Shown piece by piece: positions 34,718 to 44,344 of a DNA stretch of 64,000 nucleotides. How positions within the stretch are numbered: position 1 is the first letter of the stretch; each line of letters begins with the position of its first letter. Both the position numbers and the translations under genes were made by a program. The DNA comes from Candidatus Eisenbacteria bacterium (GTDB lineage Bacteria; Desulfobacterota; Binatia; DP-6), in assembly GCA_035577985.1 (NCBI GenBank), contig DATJZY010000042.1:1-64000 (forward strand). The letters run 5' to 3'. A model generated the notes under the pieces. It saw only the letters and a program-made list of their open reading frames with translations, had not been told where the DNA came from and ran no database searches.

Positions 34718-35929
34718 TCAGTGACGCAGCAGGCGTTCGAGCAACGAGTGGGCTTCCTGGATGAAGATGCCCTGCTCGCGTGCGTCCTTCTCGCTGCAGC
34801 CGCGCTTCTGCCCGCGCGGCTTCCCTTCGTCCCGGCTCGTGTAGACGACGAACGGCGCCGGCTCGGCCGTGTGCATGCGCGTCGCGCAGGCCGTGGCGTG
34901 GTCGACGGCCATGAGGATGCGCCAATCCGACTCGCGCCGGCGCAGGCCCTCGAGGAGCGGGCCCATCACCTGCTCGTCGAGACGCTCGATCGCGCCGATC
35001 TTGCGCTGCGCGTCGCCGGCGTGGCCCGCGACGTCCGCCGCGCCCACGTGGAGCACCACGAGGTCGCGCTCGCCGAGCGAGCGCAGTACGGCCTCGACCT
35101 TGCCGGTGAGGTTCGTGTCGAGATCGGCCGTCGCCCCCTGCACGTGGATCGGTTCCAGGCCGGCCGCGATGCCGATGCCGTGGCCGAGCGGCGCCCCGGC
35201 GACGATCGACCCGTCGACGCCGAACGTGTCGCGCAGCGGCGGCAGCGTCCCGACGCGCGCCGGCTCCCACGGCCAGAGCGCCGTCGGCACGCGTTCCGCC
35301 CGCGACCGCCGGGCCGCACAGATCGGATGCGAGGCGAGCGCGGCCTGCGATCGCTCCATCACCGCCAGGAGGGCCTGGCTCCGCGGCCCCGTCGGGCGCG
35401 CGGTGGCGACCGGCTTGTCGACCAGCTCGTAGGGCGACACCGTCTGCACGCTGCGCTCGCCGCCGTGCCAGACGAGGACGTGCCGGTGTCCGACGCCGGG
35501 CACGAGCTCGATCTCGCCGCCGCCGAGCGAGTTCGCGAGATGGCGCGCCACCTCGGCCGCCTCGGCCGCCGGCAGGCGCCCACCGAGCGCATCGTGCAGG
35601 ATCTCGGTCCCGTCCTCGGTCACCTCGATCGTGACCAGGTTCGCGCGCAGCGCGATGTCGTCTGGCGCGAGCGCCAGGCCGAGCCCGAGCGCTTCGAGCG
35701 CCGCCGCGCCGACGCCGTACTGGGTCGGATCGTAGCCGAGCACCGACAGCCCGCCGACGTTGCATCCCGGCGGAATCCGGCGGGGGATCGTGCGCGTGAG
35801 ACCAAGGATGCCGCGCGCCGCCATGGCGTCGAGGTTCGGCGTGCGCGCCGCCTCGAGCGGCGTGCGGCCCCCGAGGTCGGCGATCGGCTCGTCCGCGAGC
35901 CCGCACGCCAGCACCACGACACACTTCAT
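34718..35929 (-). CDS. ApgM-like alkaline-phosphatase-superfamily protein (proposed homoserine kinase type), altered active site
   Basis: A 403-aa relative of the cofactor-independent phosphoglycerate mutase of archaea (ApgM). The whole family frame is present: GGRTPLEAARTPNLDAMAARG, LSVLGYDPTQYGVGAAALEA, GHGIGIAAGLEPI, HVGAADVAGHAGD and MAVDHATACATRMH. Members beside threonine genes in species lacking ThrB have been proposed as homoserine kinases (TIGR02535), and this gene follows thrC directly. Two key positions differ from the canonical ApgM pattern: C9 replaces the first metal aspartate (LACGLAD instead of LGDGMAD), and C56-N57 replaces the nucleophile serine-aspartate (PPGCNV instead of PGSDV). 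Activity is therefore uncertain. Confidence 0.8.
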   Translation of the reverse strand: MKCVVVLACGLADEPIADLGGRTPLEAARTPNLDAMAARGILGLTRTIPRRIPPGCNVGGLSVLGYDPTQYGVGAAALEALGLGLALAPDDIALRANLVTIEVTEDGTEILHDALGGRLPAAEAAEVARHLANSLGGGEIELVPGVGHRHVLVWHGGERSVQTVSPYELVDKPVATARPTGPRSQALLAVMERSQAALASHPICAARRSRAERVPTALWPWEPARVGTLPPLRDTFGVDGSIVAGAPLGHGIGIAAGLEPIHVQGATADLDTNLTGKVEAVLRSLGERDLVVLHVGAADVAGHAGDAQRKIGAIERLDEQVMGPLLEGLRRRESDWRILMAVDHATACATRMHTAEPAPFVVYTSRDEGKPRGQKRGCSEKDAREQGIFIQEAHSLLERLLRH

Positions 35930-35941
35930 CGCGCCGCTTGC

Positions 35942-37018
35942 CTACTCCAGCTCGAGCACCGCCGCGAGCCGGGCCCGGTCGGCGGGAATCGTGAGCGGCG
36001 GGTCCGCGTTCGCGATCGCGTTGTCGGGATCCTTGAGCCCGTGTCCGGTGAGCGTGCAGACGACGAGGTCGCCCTTGCGCAGGCGCCCGCTCGAGCCGAG
36101 GCGCAGCGCGCCCGCGATGCTGATCGCGGAGGCCGGCTCGGCGAAGACGCCTTCGGTGCGCGCCAGCAGCCGATAGGCCGCGAGGATGCCGTCGTCGTCG
36201 ATCGCCTCGATGGCGCCGCCGGACTCGTCGCGGGCGCCCGTCGCACCCTGCCAGCTCGCCGGGTTGCCGATGCGAATCGCGGTCGCGATGGTCTTCGGCT
36301 CCGGAACCGGCGCCCCGTGCACGATCGGCGCCGCGCCGGCGGCCTGGAACCCCATCATGCGGGGCGTGGCCGGGACGACGCCGTGCTCGCGGTACTCCAC
36401 GTAGCCCTTCCAGTACGCCGTGATGTTGCCGGCGTTGCCGACCGGCAGGCAGTGGTAGTCCGGCGCGCGGCCGAGCGCGTCGCAGATCTCGAACGCGCCC
36501 GTCTTCTGGCCCTCGATGCGATCGGGGTTGATCGAGTTCACGAGCGCGAGGCGCGTCGGATGGCGCTCCTTCGCGTCGCGCACCAGCTCGAGCGCGCGGT
36601 CGAAGTTGCCCTGGATCTGGATCACCTTCGCGCCGTGCACGACCGCCTGCGAGAGCTTGCCGAGCGCGATCTTGCCCTCGGGCACGACCACGTAGGCACG
36701 GATGCCGGCGCGCGCCGCGTAGGCCGCCGCCGACGCCGAGGTGTTGCCGGTCGAGGCGCAGATGATCGCCTCGGCGCCTTCGGACACTGCCCGCGTGACG
36801 GCGACCGTCATGCCGCGGTCCTTGAACGACCCGGTCGGGTTCTGTCCCTCGCACTTGAGATACAGCTCGATGCCGGGACAGATCTTCTGCGCGAGCCGGT
36901 CGGCGCGCACGAGCGGCGTGTTGCCCTCGCAGAGCGTCACGACCCGATCGCCGTCGCGAATCGGGAGCCGCGACCGGTAGTGGGCGATGAGACCACCCCA
37001 GGCGCGCGAGGTCGTCAC
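35942..37018 (-). CDS. thrC: Threonine synthase
   Basis: A 358-aa PLP enzyme of the shorter (archaeal/plant-like, about 350 aa) threonine synthase group, converting phosphohomoserine to threonine. The PLP lysine K66 is in [15 protein letters not shown], the phosphate loop is [15 protein letters not shown], and [14 protein letters not shown] is the C-terminal signature. It starts at a GTG that overlaps the hom stop (GTGA). Confidence 0.95.
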   Translation of the reverse strand: MTTSRAWGGLIAHYRSRLPIRDGDRVVTLCEGNTPLVRADRLAQKICPGIELYLKCEGQNPTGSFKDRGMTVAVTRAVSEGAEAIICASTGNTSASAAAYAARAGIRAYVVVPEGKIALGKLSQAVVHGAKVIQIQGNFDRALELVRDAKERHPTRLALVNSINPDRIEGQKTGAFEICDALGRAPDYHCLPVGNAGNITAYWKGYVEYREHGVVPATPRMMGFQAAGAAPIVHGAPVPEPKTIATAIRIGNPASWQGATGARDESGGAIEAIDDDGILAAYRLLARTEGVFAEPASAISIAGALRLGSSGRLRKGDLVVCTLTGHGLKDPDNAIANADPPLTIPADRARLAAVLELE

Positions 37019-38316
37019 CCGAGCTGCTCCTCGATGGGGATCGCCACCGGCTTGCCCCGCACGGTCGCGAGCGCATCGATGGCCCGCAGCGCCTTCGCCA
37101 GGTTCCGGCCGAGCGCCCGATGCGTCCGGATCACGATCGGCACCGTCGTCCCCGCCCGCCGCTCCTTCTGGATCACCGAGGCGATACTAATATCGAACCG
37201 TCCCAAGACTCCAGCAATGCGCGCCAGGACGCCCGGGCGGTCGATCGCCATGAAGCGCAAGTAGTGCTCACTCTCAAGCTGGGCGAGCGGCCGCACCGGA
37301 AGCGACCGCAGCGTCGCCTGCGGAACGCCCCACGGGGGCACGCGCACCGCCGAGCCGACGCGCCGGTCCCGGGTGGCGGCGACCAGATCCGCAATGACGG
37401 CCGTCGCGGTCGGGAGCGAGCCCGCCCCCTGCCCGTAGTACATGGTCGCGCCCAGGGCTGCGCCGCGCACGAAGATGGCGTTGAAGTTCCCCGACACGTC
37501 GGCCAGGAGGTGGCCGTTTGGGATCATGGTCGGATGGACGCGGGCCTCGAAGGCGTCGCGGGCGTCCTTGGCGATCGCGAGCAGCTTGATCGTGTAGCCG
37601 AGCTCGCGCGCGAAGGCGATGTCGATCGCCTCCACCCGGCGGATGCCCTCGGTCGGGATGTCGGCGAAGCGCGGGCGGACGCCGAAGGCGAGCGTCGCCA
37701 GGAGCGCCAGCTTGTGGGCCGAGTCGGTGCCGTCGATGTCGGTGGCGGGATTCGCCTCGGCCAGACCCAGCCGTTGCGCGTCGGCCAGCACGTCCTCGAA
37801 GCTGCGCCCCTCGCGCGTCATGGTGGTGAGGATGTGATTGCAGGTCCCGTTGACGATGCCGTAGACCGCCGCGGTGCGATCGCCGACGAGCCCCTCCTTG
37901 AGGGTGCGCAGGATCGGGATGCCGCCGCCGACGCTCGCCTCGAAGCCGACCCGGACGCCCTTCTTCTCGGCGGCGGCGACGATCTCCTCGCCGTGGACGG
38001 CGAGGAGGGCCTTGTTCGCGGTGACGACGTCCTTGCCGTGGGCGATCGCCGCCAGCACGAAGCGGCGCGCCGGCTCGTAGCCGCCGATCAGCTCGATCAC
38101 CATCTCGATCGAGGGGTCGGTCAGCACCGCCATCGCGTCGGGCGTGAGCCGGGCGGGCGCCACGGGGATGCCGCGGTCGGTCTTCGTGTCGAGATCCGCG
38201 ATCGCGACCACGTCGATCGGGCGGCCGGCGCGCTGCGTGATCTCCGCCCGATGCGCGCGCAGGAGCTTCACGACGCCGGTGCCGATCGTGCCGAAGCCGA
38301 GGAGCCCCACGCGCAC
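37015..38316 (-). CDS. hom: Homoserine dehydrogenase
   Basis: A 433-aa enzyme reducing aspartate semialdehyde. NAD(P)-binding motif [16 protein letters not shown] at the N-terminus, catalytic region [27 protein letters not shown], and a C-terminal ACT domain ([20 protein letters not shown]) that usually confers threonine feedback. Start codon choice is between two GTG codons two residues apart; the upstream one (38316) is listed. Separated from the aminotransferase by 80 bp. Confidence 0.94.
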   Translation of the reverse strand: MRVGLLGFGTIGTGVVKLLRAHRAEITQRAGRPIDVVAIADLDTKTDRGIPVAPARLTPDAMAVLTDPSIEMVIELIGGYEPARRFVLAAIAHGKDVVTANKALLAVHGEEIVAAAEKKGVRVGFEASVGGGIPILRTLKEGLVGDRTAAVYGIVNGTCNHILTTMTREGRSFEDVLADAQRLGLAEANPATDIDGTDSAHKLALLATLAFGVRPRFADIPTEGIRRVEAIDIAFARELGYTIKLLAIAKDARDAFEARVHPTMIPNGHLLADVSGNFNAIFVRGAALGATMYYGQGAGSLPTATAVIADLVAATRDRRVGSAVRVPPWGVPQATLRSLPVRPLAQLESEHYLRFMAIDRPGVLARIAGVLGRFDISIASVIQKERRAGTTVPIVIRTHRALGRNLAKALRAIDALATVRGKPVAIPIEEQLG

Positions 38317-38396
38317 GGGCGCGCCGCCGGTCGCGCGCCCGACACGTCCCCCCCGCGCTCGTGCGCCTGTGGGCGCGGATCGACGCACCACGACGC

Positions 38397-39596
38397 TCAG
38401 CCGACCTGGCGGACCTTGGGCACGCGTGCGTCGGCGAACGCCTTGCGGATGCCGCGCACGGCCTGCCGGGTACGGTGCTCGTTCTCGATCAGCGCGAAGC
38501 GCACGTAGTGATCGCCGTATTCGCCGAAGCCGATGCCGGGCGACACCGCCACCTTGCCCTCGCGGAGCAGGAACTTCGCGAACTCGAGCGACCCCAGGTG
38601 CTTCCACTCGTCCGGGATCTCGGCCCACACGAACATCGTCGCCTTGGGCTTCGCGACGTGCCAGCCGATGCGGTCGAAGCCGTCGCACAGGACGTCGCGC
38701 CGGCTGCGATACGTCTCGCGGATCTCGTCGACGTAATGCTGCGGGCCGGTGAGCGCGTGCCAGGCCGCGATCTGGAGCGGCTGGAACGTGCCGTAGTCGA
38801 GGTAGCTCTTGATGCGGGCGAGCGCCGCGATCATCTCGGGGTTGCCGACGGCGAACCCGATCCGCCACCCGGGCATGTTGTAGCTCTTGGAGAGGGTGAA
38901 GAACTCGACGCCGACGTCCTTCGCGCCCGCCACCTGCATGAACGAGGGGGCCCGGTAGCCGTCGAAGCAGAGGTCGGCGTACGCGAGGTCGTGGACCACC
39001 AGGCATTCGTGCTCGCGCGCGAAGGCGACGATCTTCTCGAAGAAAGCGAGATCGACGACCTCGGTCGTGGGATTGGCCGGGAAGTTGAGGATCATGAGCT
39101 TCGGCTTCGGCCAGGTGGTGCGCATCGCCTCTTCGAGCGCACCCAGGAAGTCGCCGCCGGGCACGAGCGGAATCGAGCGGAGGTCGCCGCCGGCGATGAT
39201 GACCGAGTACTGATGGATCGGATACGTCGGGCTGGGACAGAAGACCACGTCGCCGGGGCCGAGCATCGCGAGCGCGAGGTGGCCGATGCCCTCCTTCGAC
39301 CCGATGGTGACGATCGCCTCGCGATCGGGATCGAGCGCGACGTCGTAACGCTGCCGGTACCAGTCGCAGATGGCGAGCCGCAGCTTGTAGATGCCGCGCG
39401 ACACCGAGTAGCGGTGGTTCTGCGGCTTCTGCGCCGACTCGACCAGGCTCTGTACCACGTGCGGGGGCGTCGGGCCGTCGGGATTTCCCATGGACAGGTC
39501 GATGATGTCCTCACCGGCGCGCCGGGCGGCGTGCTTCAGCTCGCCGACGACGTTGAAGACGTACGGCGGCAGGCGCTTGATGCGGGGAAATTCCAC
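38397..39596 (-). CDS. Class I/II aminotransferase (AlaC/AspC-like)
   Basis: A 399-aa fold-type I PLP aminotransferase from a GTG. It contains [47 protein letters not shown] and the PLP lysine in [19 protein letters not shown]. Closest by eye to glutamate-pyruvate aminotransferases such as AlaC. As the first gene ahead of hom-thrC it may supply aspartate or link alanine to the pathway. A good promoter ends 6 nt before the GTG. Confidence 0.9.
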   Translation of the reverse strand: MEFPRIKRLPPYVFNVVGELKHAARRAGEDIIDLSMGNPDGPTPPHVVQSLVESAQKPQNHRYSVSRGIYKLRLAICDWYRQRYDVALDPDREAIVTIGSKEGIGHLALAMLGPGDVVFCPSPTYPIHQYSVIIAGGDLRSIPLVPGGDFLGALEEAMRTTWPKPKLMILNFPANPTTEVVDLAFFEKIVAFAREHECLVVHDLAYADLCFDGYRAPSFMQVAGAKDVGVEFFTLSKSYNMPGWRIGFAVGNPEMIAALARIKSYLDYGTFQPLQIAAWHALTGPQHYVDEIRETYRSRRDVLCDGFDRIGWHVAKPKATMFVWAEIPDEWKHLGSLEFAKFLLREGKVAVSPGIGFGEYGDHYVRFALIENEHRTRQAVRGIRKAFADARVPKVRQVG

Positions 39597-39602
39597 CCGC
39601 CT

Positions 39603-39631
39603 CTTGTAGGGCAGGCCATTTCGAGCGTCAA
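39603..39631 (-). promoter_or_regulatory. Candidate promoter of the aminotransferase-hom-thrC run
   Basis: Minus strand TTGACG (39631-39626), exact 17-nt spacer, TACAAG (39608-39603), then AGGCGG and the GTG start. Best -35/-10 pair of the leaderless set. AGGCGG could alternatively serve as a weak ribosome site if transcription starts further upstream. Confidence 0.5.
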
Positions 39632-39677
39632 ACTTCCGGCGACCTATCGCGCCCGCGACCGCTTGTGGTACCTCGCG

Positions 39678-41018
39678 ATGTCCGCGCCCTCCGCGCAGCG
39701 CTGCACTGCAGCTGACTCCGCGCTTGTCAGCGCGGGCATCGCTGACCTACACGGGCGGGAGGTGGACGCCATCGACCCCGCGCGCGAAGCGTCGGCGCGC
39801 GCCCTGGCCGCCGAGCGGCTGCGCAGCAGCCGCCTCGTCGCCCGCATCCGCTTCATCGGAATCTCGGTCGCCTTCCTCTTCAACTGGGCGATGCCGGTCT
39901 TCGCACCGGAGGCGCAGCCGTATCAGGGCAGCGTTCCGCTCTTCGCGGCGTACCTCGCGGTGTCGGCGGTCGTCTTCTGGTGGAGCCGGCGATCGGACCA
40001 GGCGGCGCGCCTGGTCGGGCTCGACGTCTGCCTGATCGACATGCCGGCGGCGTTCCTCATCCAGCTGAGCCAGCTGAGCCGGCACTTCGACCGCACCTCG
40101 GCCGTCTTCGGCGTCACGTATTTCGGGCTCCTGACGCTCGCCGCCGCGTTCTCGCTCGTGCGGCGGCGGATCCTCCTCGCGCTCCTCACCGGGGCGATCC
40201 TCGAGACCGTCCTGCTCGTCATGGCGCGCGTCCAGCCGGCCCTCGTCGTGAGCGTTCTCTTGGTGCTGTTCGGCGTCGCGGTGTCGGCAGTCTACATGGT
40301 CGATCGCACCATCGAGCTCGTCCACGGCGTCGCCGGCGAGCAGTACCGGCGCGAGCGCCTCCGACGCTACTTCTCGCCGGAGGTCGCACGACATCTGGAG
40401 GCCCGCGGCGATCGTGAGCTGACCAGCGAAGTCCGCGACGTGACCGTGCTCTTCGCCGACCTGCGCGACTTCACCGCGATGAGCAGCACCCTGCCCGCAC
40501 CGGACGTGGTGACGCTGCTGAACGCGTTCCACGCGCGGATGGTCGACGTCCTGTTCGCGCACGGCGGCACGCTGGACAAGTATCTCGGCGACGGGCTGAT
40601 GGCGTACTTCGGCGCGCCGGTGGCGCACGAAGCGCACGCGCGCGACGCGCTCGCTTGTGCGATCGCCATGCAGGCGGCGCTCGCGACGCTCAATCGCGAG
40701 CGCGCCGAGCGCGGCGAAGCCATGCTGCGGATGGGGATCGGCCTCCACACCGGGCCGGCCGTCCTCGGCGACGTGGGCGCGCCCAGCCGTCGCGAGTACA
40801 CTGCCATCGGTGACACCGTGAACGTCGCCGCCCGGCTGGAGCAGCTGACCAAGGTCCACGACGCGCCGATCCTGGTGTCGGCCGATACGCGCGACGCGGT
40901 GGGCGACGGATACGCGTTCCGGCCGCTCGGCCCGATCGCCGTGAAGGGGAAGGCGACGCCGCTCGAAATCTACGCGCCCCTCGTCACCGGACCCGCAGAC
41001 GCGCCGCGAAGAACTTGA
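39678..41018 (+). CDS. Membrane-bound class III adenylate cyclase
   Basis: A protein of about 446 aa. The N-terminal half carries six hydrophobic segments (for example [57 protein letters not shown]), then a short linker and a catalytic homology domain. Metal aspartates are in [14 protein letters not shown] and [12 protein letters not shown], and the adenine-selecting Lys and IGDTVN element are in LDKYLGDG and [17 protein letters not shown], so ATP rather than GTP is the likely substrate. Start is uncertain: ATG 39678, or GTG 39762 with a GGGAG-like upstream. Its end overlaps the convergent hydrolase gene by 35 bp. Confidence 0.87.
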   Translation: MSAPSAQRCTAADSALVSAGIADLHGREVDAIDPAREASARALAAERLRSSRLVARIRFIGISVAFLFNWAMPVFAPEAQPYQGSVPLFAAYLAVSAVVFWWSRRSDQAARLVGLDVCLIDMPAAFLIQLSQLSRHFDRTSAVFGVTYFGLLTLAAAFSLVRRRILLALLTGAILETVLLVMARVQPALVVSVLLVLFGVAVSAVYMVDRTIELVHGVAGEQYRRERLRRYFSPEVARHLEARGDRELTSEVRDVTVLFADLRDFTAMSSTLPAPDVVTLLNAFHARMVDVLFAHGGTLDKYLGDGLMAYFGAPVAHEAHARDALACAIAMQAALATLNRERAERGEAMLRMGIGLHTGPAVLGDVGAPSRREYTAIGDTVNVAARLEQLTKVHDAPILVSADTRDAVGDGYAFRPLGPIAVKGKATPLEIYAPLVTGPADAPRRT

Positions 41019-41712
41019 GCGCGCGACCCCAGGCGTCCTTCGCCGCTTCTGGTCGATACGCATCCTGCCGCGTGTCGTTGAAGAAGGCGTGGCCCGCGCC
41101 GGGATAGGTCACGATCTCGAAGCGCTTCCCCTCGCGGCCGAGGATCGCGCGCAGCTCCTCGACGTCGGCGAGCGGGATGATCGCGTCCTCCTCGCCGAAG
41201 AGCCCCAGGTACGGGCAGCCGAGCTCCGGCGCCAGGTCGAGGGGGCTCGCGGGCTTCACCGCGTCCTTCTCGGCGTAGCGCAGCATGCCGTACCACGACA
41301 CGCAGGCCGCGATGCCCGGCACCACGCACGCCGCCATGAGCGCGTACTGGCCGCCCATGCACCAGCCGGTGATCCCGACGGCGGCCGCGTCCACCTCCGG
41401 ACGGCCGGCGAGATAGCCGACCGCGGACCCGAGGTCGGACAGGACGCGCGTGTCCGGGAGCTGGCGCATCCAGCGGAACACCGCGGGCATGTCCGCGAAC
41501 TCCGGCGTGCCCTCGCGGCTGTAGAGGTCGACGGCGAGCGTCACGTAGCCTTCGCCGGCGAAGCGGCGCGCGACGTCGCGATAGTGCTCCGAGAGCCCCC
41601 GCACGTCCGGTATGAGGACGAGGCCGGGCCGCTTGCCCGCGCCGGCGGGCCACGCTGCGTACGCCTTCAGCGTGTCGCCGGCGCGCGTGAAGGTGACGTC
41701 ACTCGTCTTCAT
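40984..41712 (-). CDS. Dienelactone hydrolase family protein
   Basis: A 242-aa alpha/beta hydrolase. The nucleophile is cysteine in [12 protein letters not shown] (GxCxGG, as in true dienelactone hydrolases), the acid is in [10 protein letters not shown], and the base is in [10 protein letters not shown]. May act on dienelactone or another small ester. No ring-cleavage genes are nearby, so the substrate is open. Its ATG overlaps the upstream hypothetical gene stop (ATGA). Confidence 0.9.
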   Translation of the reverse strand: MKTSDVTFTRAGDTLKAYAAWPAGAGKRPGLVLIPDVRGLSEHYRDVARRFAGEGYVTLAVDLYSREGTPEFADMPAVFRWMRQLPDTRVLSDLGSAVGYLAGRPEVDAAAVGITGWCMGGQYALMAACVVPGIAACVSWYGMLRYAEKDAVKPASPLDLAPELGCPYLGLFGEEDAIIPLADVEELRAILGREGKRFEIVTYPGAGHAFFNDTRQDAYRPEAAKDAWGRALKFFAARLRVR

Positions 41713-42692
41713 GCTCGCACCTCCTTCGCGACCGTATCGTCCCACGCGACGTAGCGCACCCCCGGCAGCGGCTCGGGATGGTGGAGCTCGACGGCGCCGC
41801 GCCCGGTGAAGCGCCGCGGCGCTCCCCAGGAGCTCCATGGATACGACCGAGTCCGCAACGTCAGGTCGATCCGCGCGACGTCGCTCTGCGCCACGTGCAC
41901 GTCCCACCCCGCGGGATCGCGATAGACGTAGCCCGCGAGCGTGCGAGGATCGCAGCGGGCGACGCCGTGGACGTGGGCCCACGTCGACGCCGCCGAGAGC
42001 CGGAGCGCTCCGGGTCCCTCGGGCTCCACTCGATTGCGGAACACTGCGGGAACACCCCACCACGCATGCTCGCTCGCCCCATCGTGGAGCCATACCGGCG
42101 CGAGCGCTGGTCCGCTCCCACGCTTCACGCGCACGCTCGAGGCCTCGAAGGCGCCCCCTCCATCGAGCGCCGGCGCGTAGATCCAGAAGAGCTCCTCCAC
42201 GCGCCGGGTTCCCCAGATGTGCTTCTGCGCACCGCGCGCCCGCGCGACCACGTGCTCGCGATCGCCAACCCGAACGGTGCCGGCGAACACGACCTCCTGA
42301 TGCACGTGCGCCACGTGGGTCGGCGCCGGCAGGCGACCGAGCCAGGCGGGCCCCCGCGCCGCGACGCGGGTCGCCGGCTCGAAGCGGAGGTCCCACGCGA
42401 TCGGCGTCGCATCGAGCGCGACCTCGCCCCGACACGAGCCATCGCCGAGCGCTGCAACCGCGACCTCGATCTCCGCACGCGGGACGAACGCCTTGCCGAA
42501 GATGGCCTCCCGTCCTTCTTCGAACGCCGCCGCCCAGATCGTTCCGCGCGGCGCTCCCACACGCGGCGCGAAGGTCGTCCACCGAAACCACCACGCGCGT
42601 GGCGCGGCCGGATCGAAGACGACCAGGAACCAGATCTCGAAGAAGCCGGCGCCGCCACGCCAGCGCGGGCGGTTCGCCTCCGCCGGGGTCAT
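41709..42692 (-). CDS. Hypothetical protein, possibly lipocalin-like (CrtC/AttH-type)
   Basis: A 327-aa protein I cannot assign firmly. It is rich in aromatic residues and alternating beta-type patterns: GFFEIWFLVVFDPAAPRAWW, YDRFEP-like strands, HVHQEVVFAGTV, QKHIWGTRRVEELFWIYAP, and ELHHPEPLPGVRYVAW at the end. Two consecutive half-barrels with HIWG and HVHG motifs recall the AttH/CrtC hydratase lipocalin-like fold. No signal peptide. It is translationally coupled with the HAD gene upstream and the hydrolase downstream (4-nt overlaps at both ends). Confidence 0.6.
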   Translation of the reverse strand: MTPAEANRPRWRGGAGFFEIWFLVVFDPAAPRAWWFRWTTFAPRVGAPRGTIWAAAFEEGREAIFGKAFVPRAEIEVAVAALGDGSCRGEVALDATPIAWDLRFEPATRVAARGPAWLGRLPAPTHVAHVHQEVVFAGTVRVGDREHVVARARGAQKHIWGTRRVEELFWIYAPALDGGGAFEASSVRVKRGSGPALAPVWLHDGASEHAWWGVPAVFRNRVEPEGPGALRLSAASTWAHVHGVARCDPRTLAGYVYRDPAGWDVHVAQSDVARIDLTLRTRSYPWSSWGAPRRFTGRGAVELHHPEPLPGVRYVAWDDTVAKEVRA

Positions 42693-43408
42693 CGCCGTGC
42701 GTGCGCGACGTGCGCGGCGAGCGCCGTGAGATCCGCGAAGCGATCGCAGTCGGCCGTCGGCCAGTCGCCGTACGGGTCGAGCAACGCCGCGTGCAGGCCG
42801 GCGGCCCGCGCGCCGATGACGTCGACCGCGTGCAGGTCCCCCACGTGCAGCGCGCGCTCCGGCGCACACGCGGCCAGGGCCAGGGCCGGATCGAAGATGC
42901 GCGGGTCGGGCTTCTCGACCCCGACGACGTGCGAATCGACGACGCCGTCGACGAGGTTGCGCAATCCCGCCGCCGCCACGCCGGCCTCCGCGGTCCCGTC
43001 CGAGTTGCTGACGACGACGAGGCGCAGCCCCGCGGCACGAAGCCGCGCGAGCGCCGCCGGCACGCCCGGCAGCACCTGCGACCACAGGCGCTGGGTCGGG
43101 ATCGTCGCGCGCACCCGCAGGACGAGACGCCCCGCACGCTCGGCGTCCGGATCCTCGATGCCGAGGCCGTCGAGCAGCGTCTGCACGTAGACGACGAACG
43201 TGCGGCCGGCCTCGCTCGGCGGCGCGCTCGCGATCCAGCACGAGAGCGTGGGACGCGCCGCCGCCTCGGCGCGATCGACCGCCTCGGGCGAGACGACGAT
43301 GCCGTCGTCGGCGAGCACGCGGCACAGGAGCGCGCGATCCATCGTCACCAGGGTGTTGCCCAGGTCGAGGAAGACGGCGTCGAGATCGCGATAGGGAACG
43401 GCCGGCAC
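42689..43408 (-). CDS. HAD-superfamily hydrolase
   Basis: A 239-aa phosphatase-like protein, starting at a GTG. HAD motif I is AVFLDLGNTLV with the nucleophile Asp followed by LGNT, motif II is LVVVSNSDG, motif III the lysine in VGVEKPDPRIF, and motif IV HVGDLHAVDVIGARAAG. The order and the large helical cap between I and II fit subfamily I (phosphoglycolate phosphatase/2-haloacid-dehalogenase-like). Substrate unknown. First gene of a three-gene coupled run. Confidence 0.86.
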   Translation of the reverse strand: MPAVPYRDLDAVFLDLGNTLVTMDRALLCRVLADDGIVVSPEAVDRAEAAARPTLSCWIASAPPSEAGRTFVVYVQTLLDGLGIEDPDAERAGRLVLRVRATIPTQRLWSQVLPGVPAALARLRAAGLRLVVVSNSDGTAEAGVAAAGLRNLVDGVVDSHVVGVEKPDPRIFDPALALAACAPERALHVGDLHAVDVIGARAAGLHAALLDPYGDWPTADCDRFADLTALAAHVAHARR

Positions 43409-43492
43409 GCCCAGTTCCCGTAACCGGTACGGCGGCCGGCAGCAACGCGCGCGCGGTTGCTTCCCTCCCCGCGGGCGTGCGAGTGACCAGGC

Positions 43493-44287
43493 ATGCCGGA
43501 CCTCCTGGTCGAGAAACGGGAGCACACGACGCTCGTCACCTTGAACCGCCCCGAGCGCCTGAACGCGATCACCTTCGCCATGCTCGAGGGGCTGACGCAG
43601 GCGCTGAAGGACGCCGAGGCCGATCCCGACGTCCGCGTGATCATCGTCACGGGCGCCGGGCGCGGGTTCTGCAGCGGGCTCGACCTCAAGGAGGCCGCCG
43701 AAGGGCGCGGCATCGGGGGCGCGCTCGCTGGCGGAGGCGGCGTCGGCCACATGGGCACGCGCGATCTCCCGACCGTCGTGCTGCAGCAGCTCGACACGCC
43801 GGTCATCTGCGCCATCAATGGCGCCGCCGCGGGCTACGGCCTCGACCTGGCGCTCGGCTGCGACATCCGTCTCATGGCCGCCGGCGCGAAGCTGGCGCCG
43901 AGCTTCGCCAAGCGCGGCATCGTGCCGGAGAGCGGCGGCACGTGGTACCTGCCGCGCCTGGTCGGCTGGGCGAAGGCGTGCGAGATCGGCTTCCTGGGCG
44001 AGGACCTGCCGTCGGATCGCGCGCTCGAGCTGGGCCTCGTGAACCGCGTCCTCCCCGACGACGCCGTGCTGCCCGAGGCGCTCCGCTGGGCCGAGAAGAT
44101 CGCGGCCAACGCGCCGCTCGCCGTGAAGGCGATGAAGCGCCTCTATCGCCACGGCCTCGGCACCGACTTCGAGGGCCACAGCCACCACGTCTTGATGCAG
44201 CTGATGCTGCTCTTCCGCTCGCAGGACTTTCAGGAGGGCATGGCCTCGTTCATCGAGCGCCGGCCGCCGCGCTTCGCGGGTCGCTGA
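43493..44287 (+). CDS. Enoyl-CoA hydratase/isomerase family protein
   Basis: A 264-aa crotonase superfamily member. Oxyanion-hole region RGFCSGLDLKEA and INGAAAGYGLDLALGCDIRL are clear. The first catalytic glutamate of classical hydratases (GGxxELAxxCD) is aspartate here (GYGLDLALGCD), while the second is kept in GIVPESGGTWYLPRL. Such changes are common in isomerase-like or unassigned crotonases, so simple hydration should not be assumed. Followed by an SDR gene on the same strand after 57 nt. Confidence 0.88.
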   Translation: MPDLLVEKREHTTLVTLNRPERLNAITFAMLEGLTQALKDAEADPDVRVIIVTGAGRGFCSGLDLKEAAEGRGIGGALAGGGGVGHMGTRDLPTVVLQQLDTPVICAINGAAAGYGLDLALGCDIRLMAAGAKLAPSFAKRGIVPESGGTWYLPRLVGWAKACEIGFLGEDLPSDRALELGLVNRVLPDDAVLPEALRWAEKIAANAPLAVKAMKRLYRHGLGTDFEGHSHHVLMQLMLLFRSQDFQEGMASFIERRPPRFAGR

Positions 44288-44344
44288 GCGATGCGCCGGT
44301 CATCGGCCACGCCTGGGAAGAGGCGACGGCGACAGGGGGACCAC

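Noticed and set aside
33548-37264. A plus-strand open frame of 1238 codons opposite glpX, apgM-like and thrC
   Set aside because: It crosses three real genes and a structured repeat on the opposite strand; no recognisable protein motifs.
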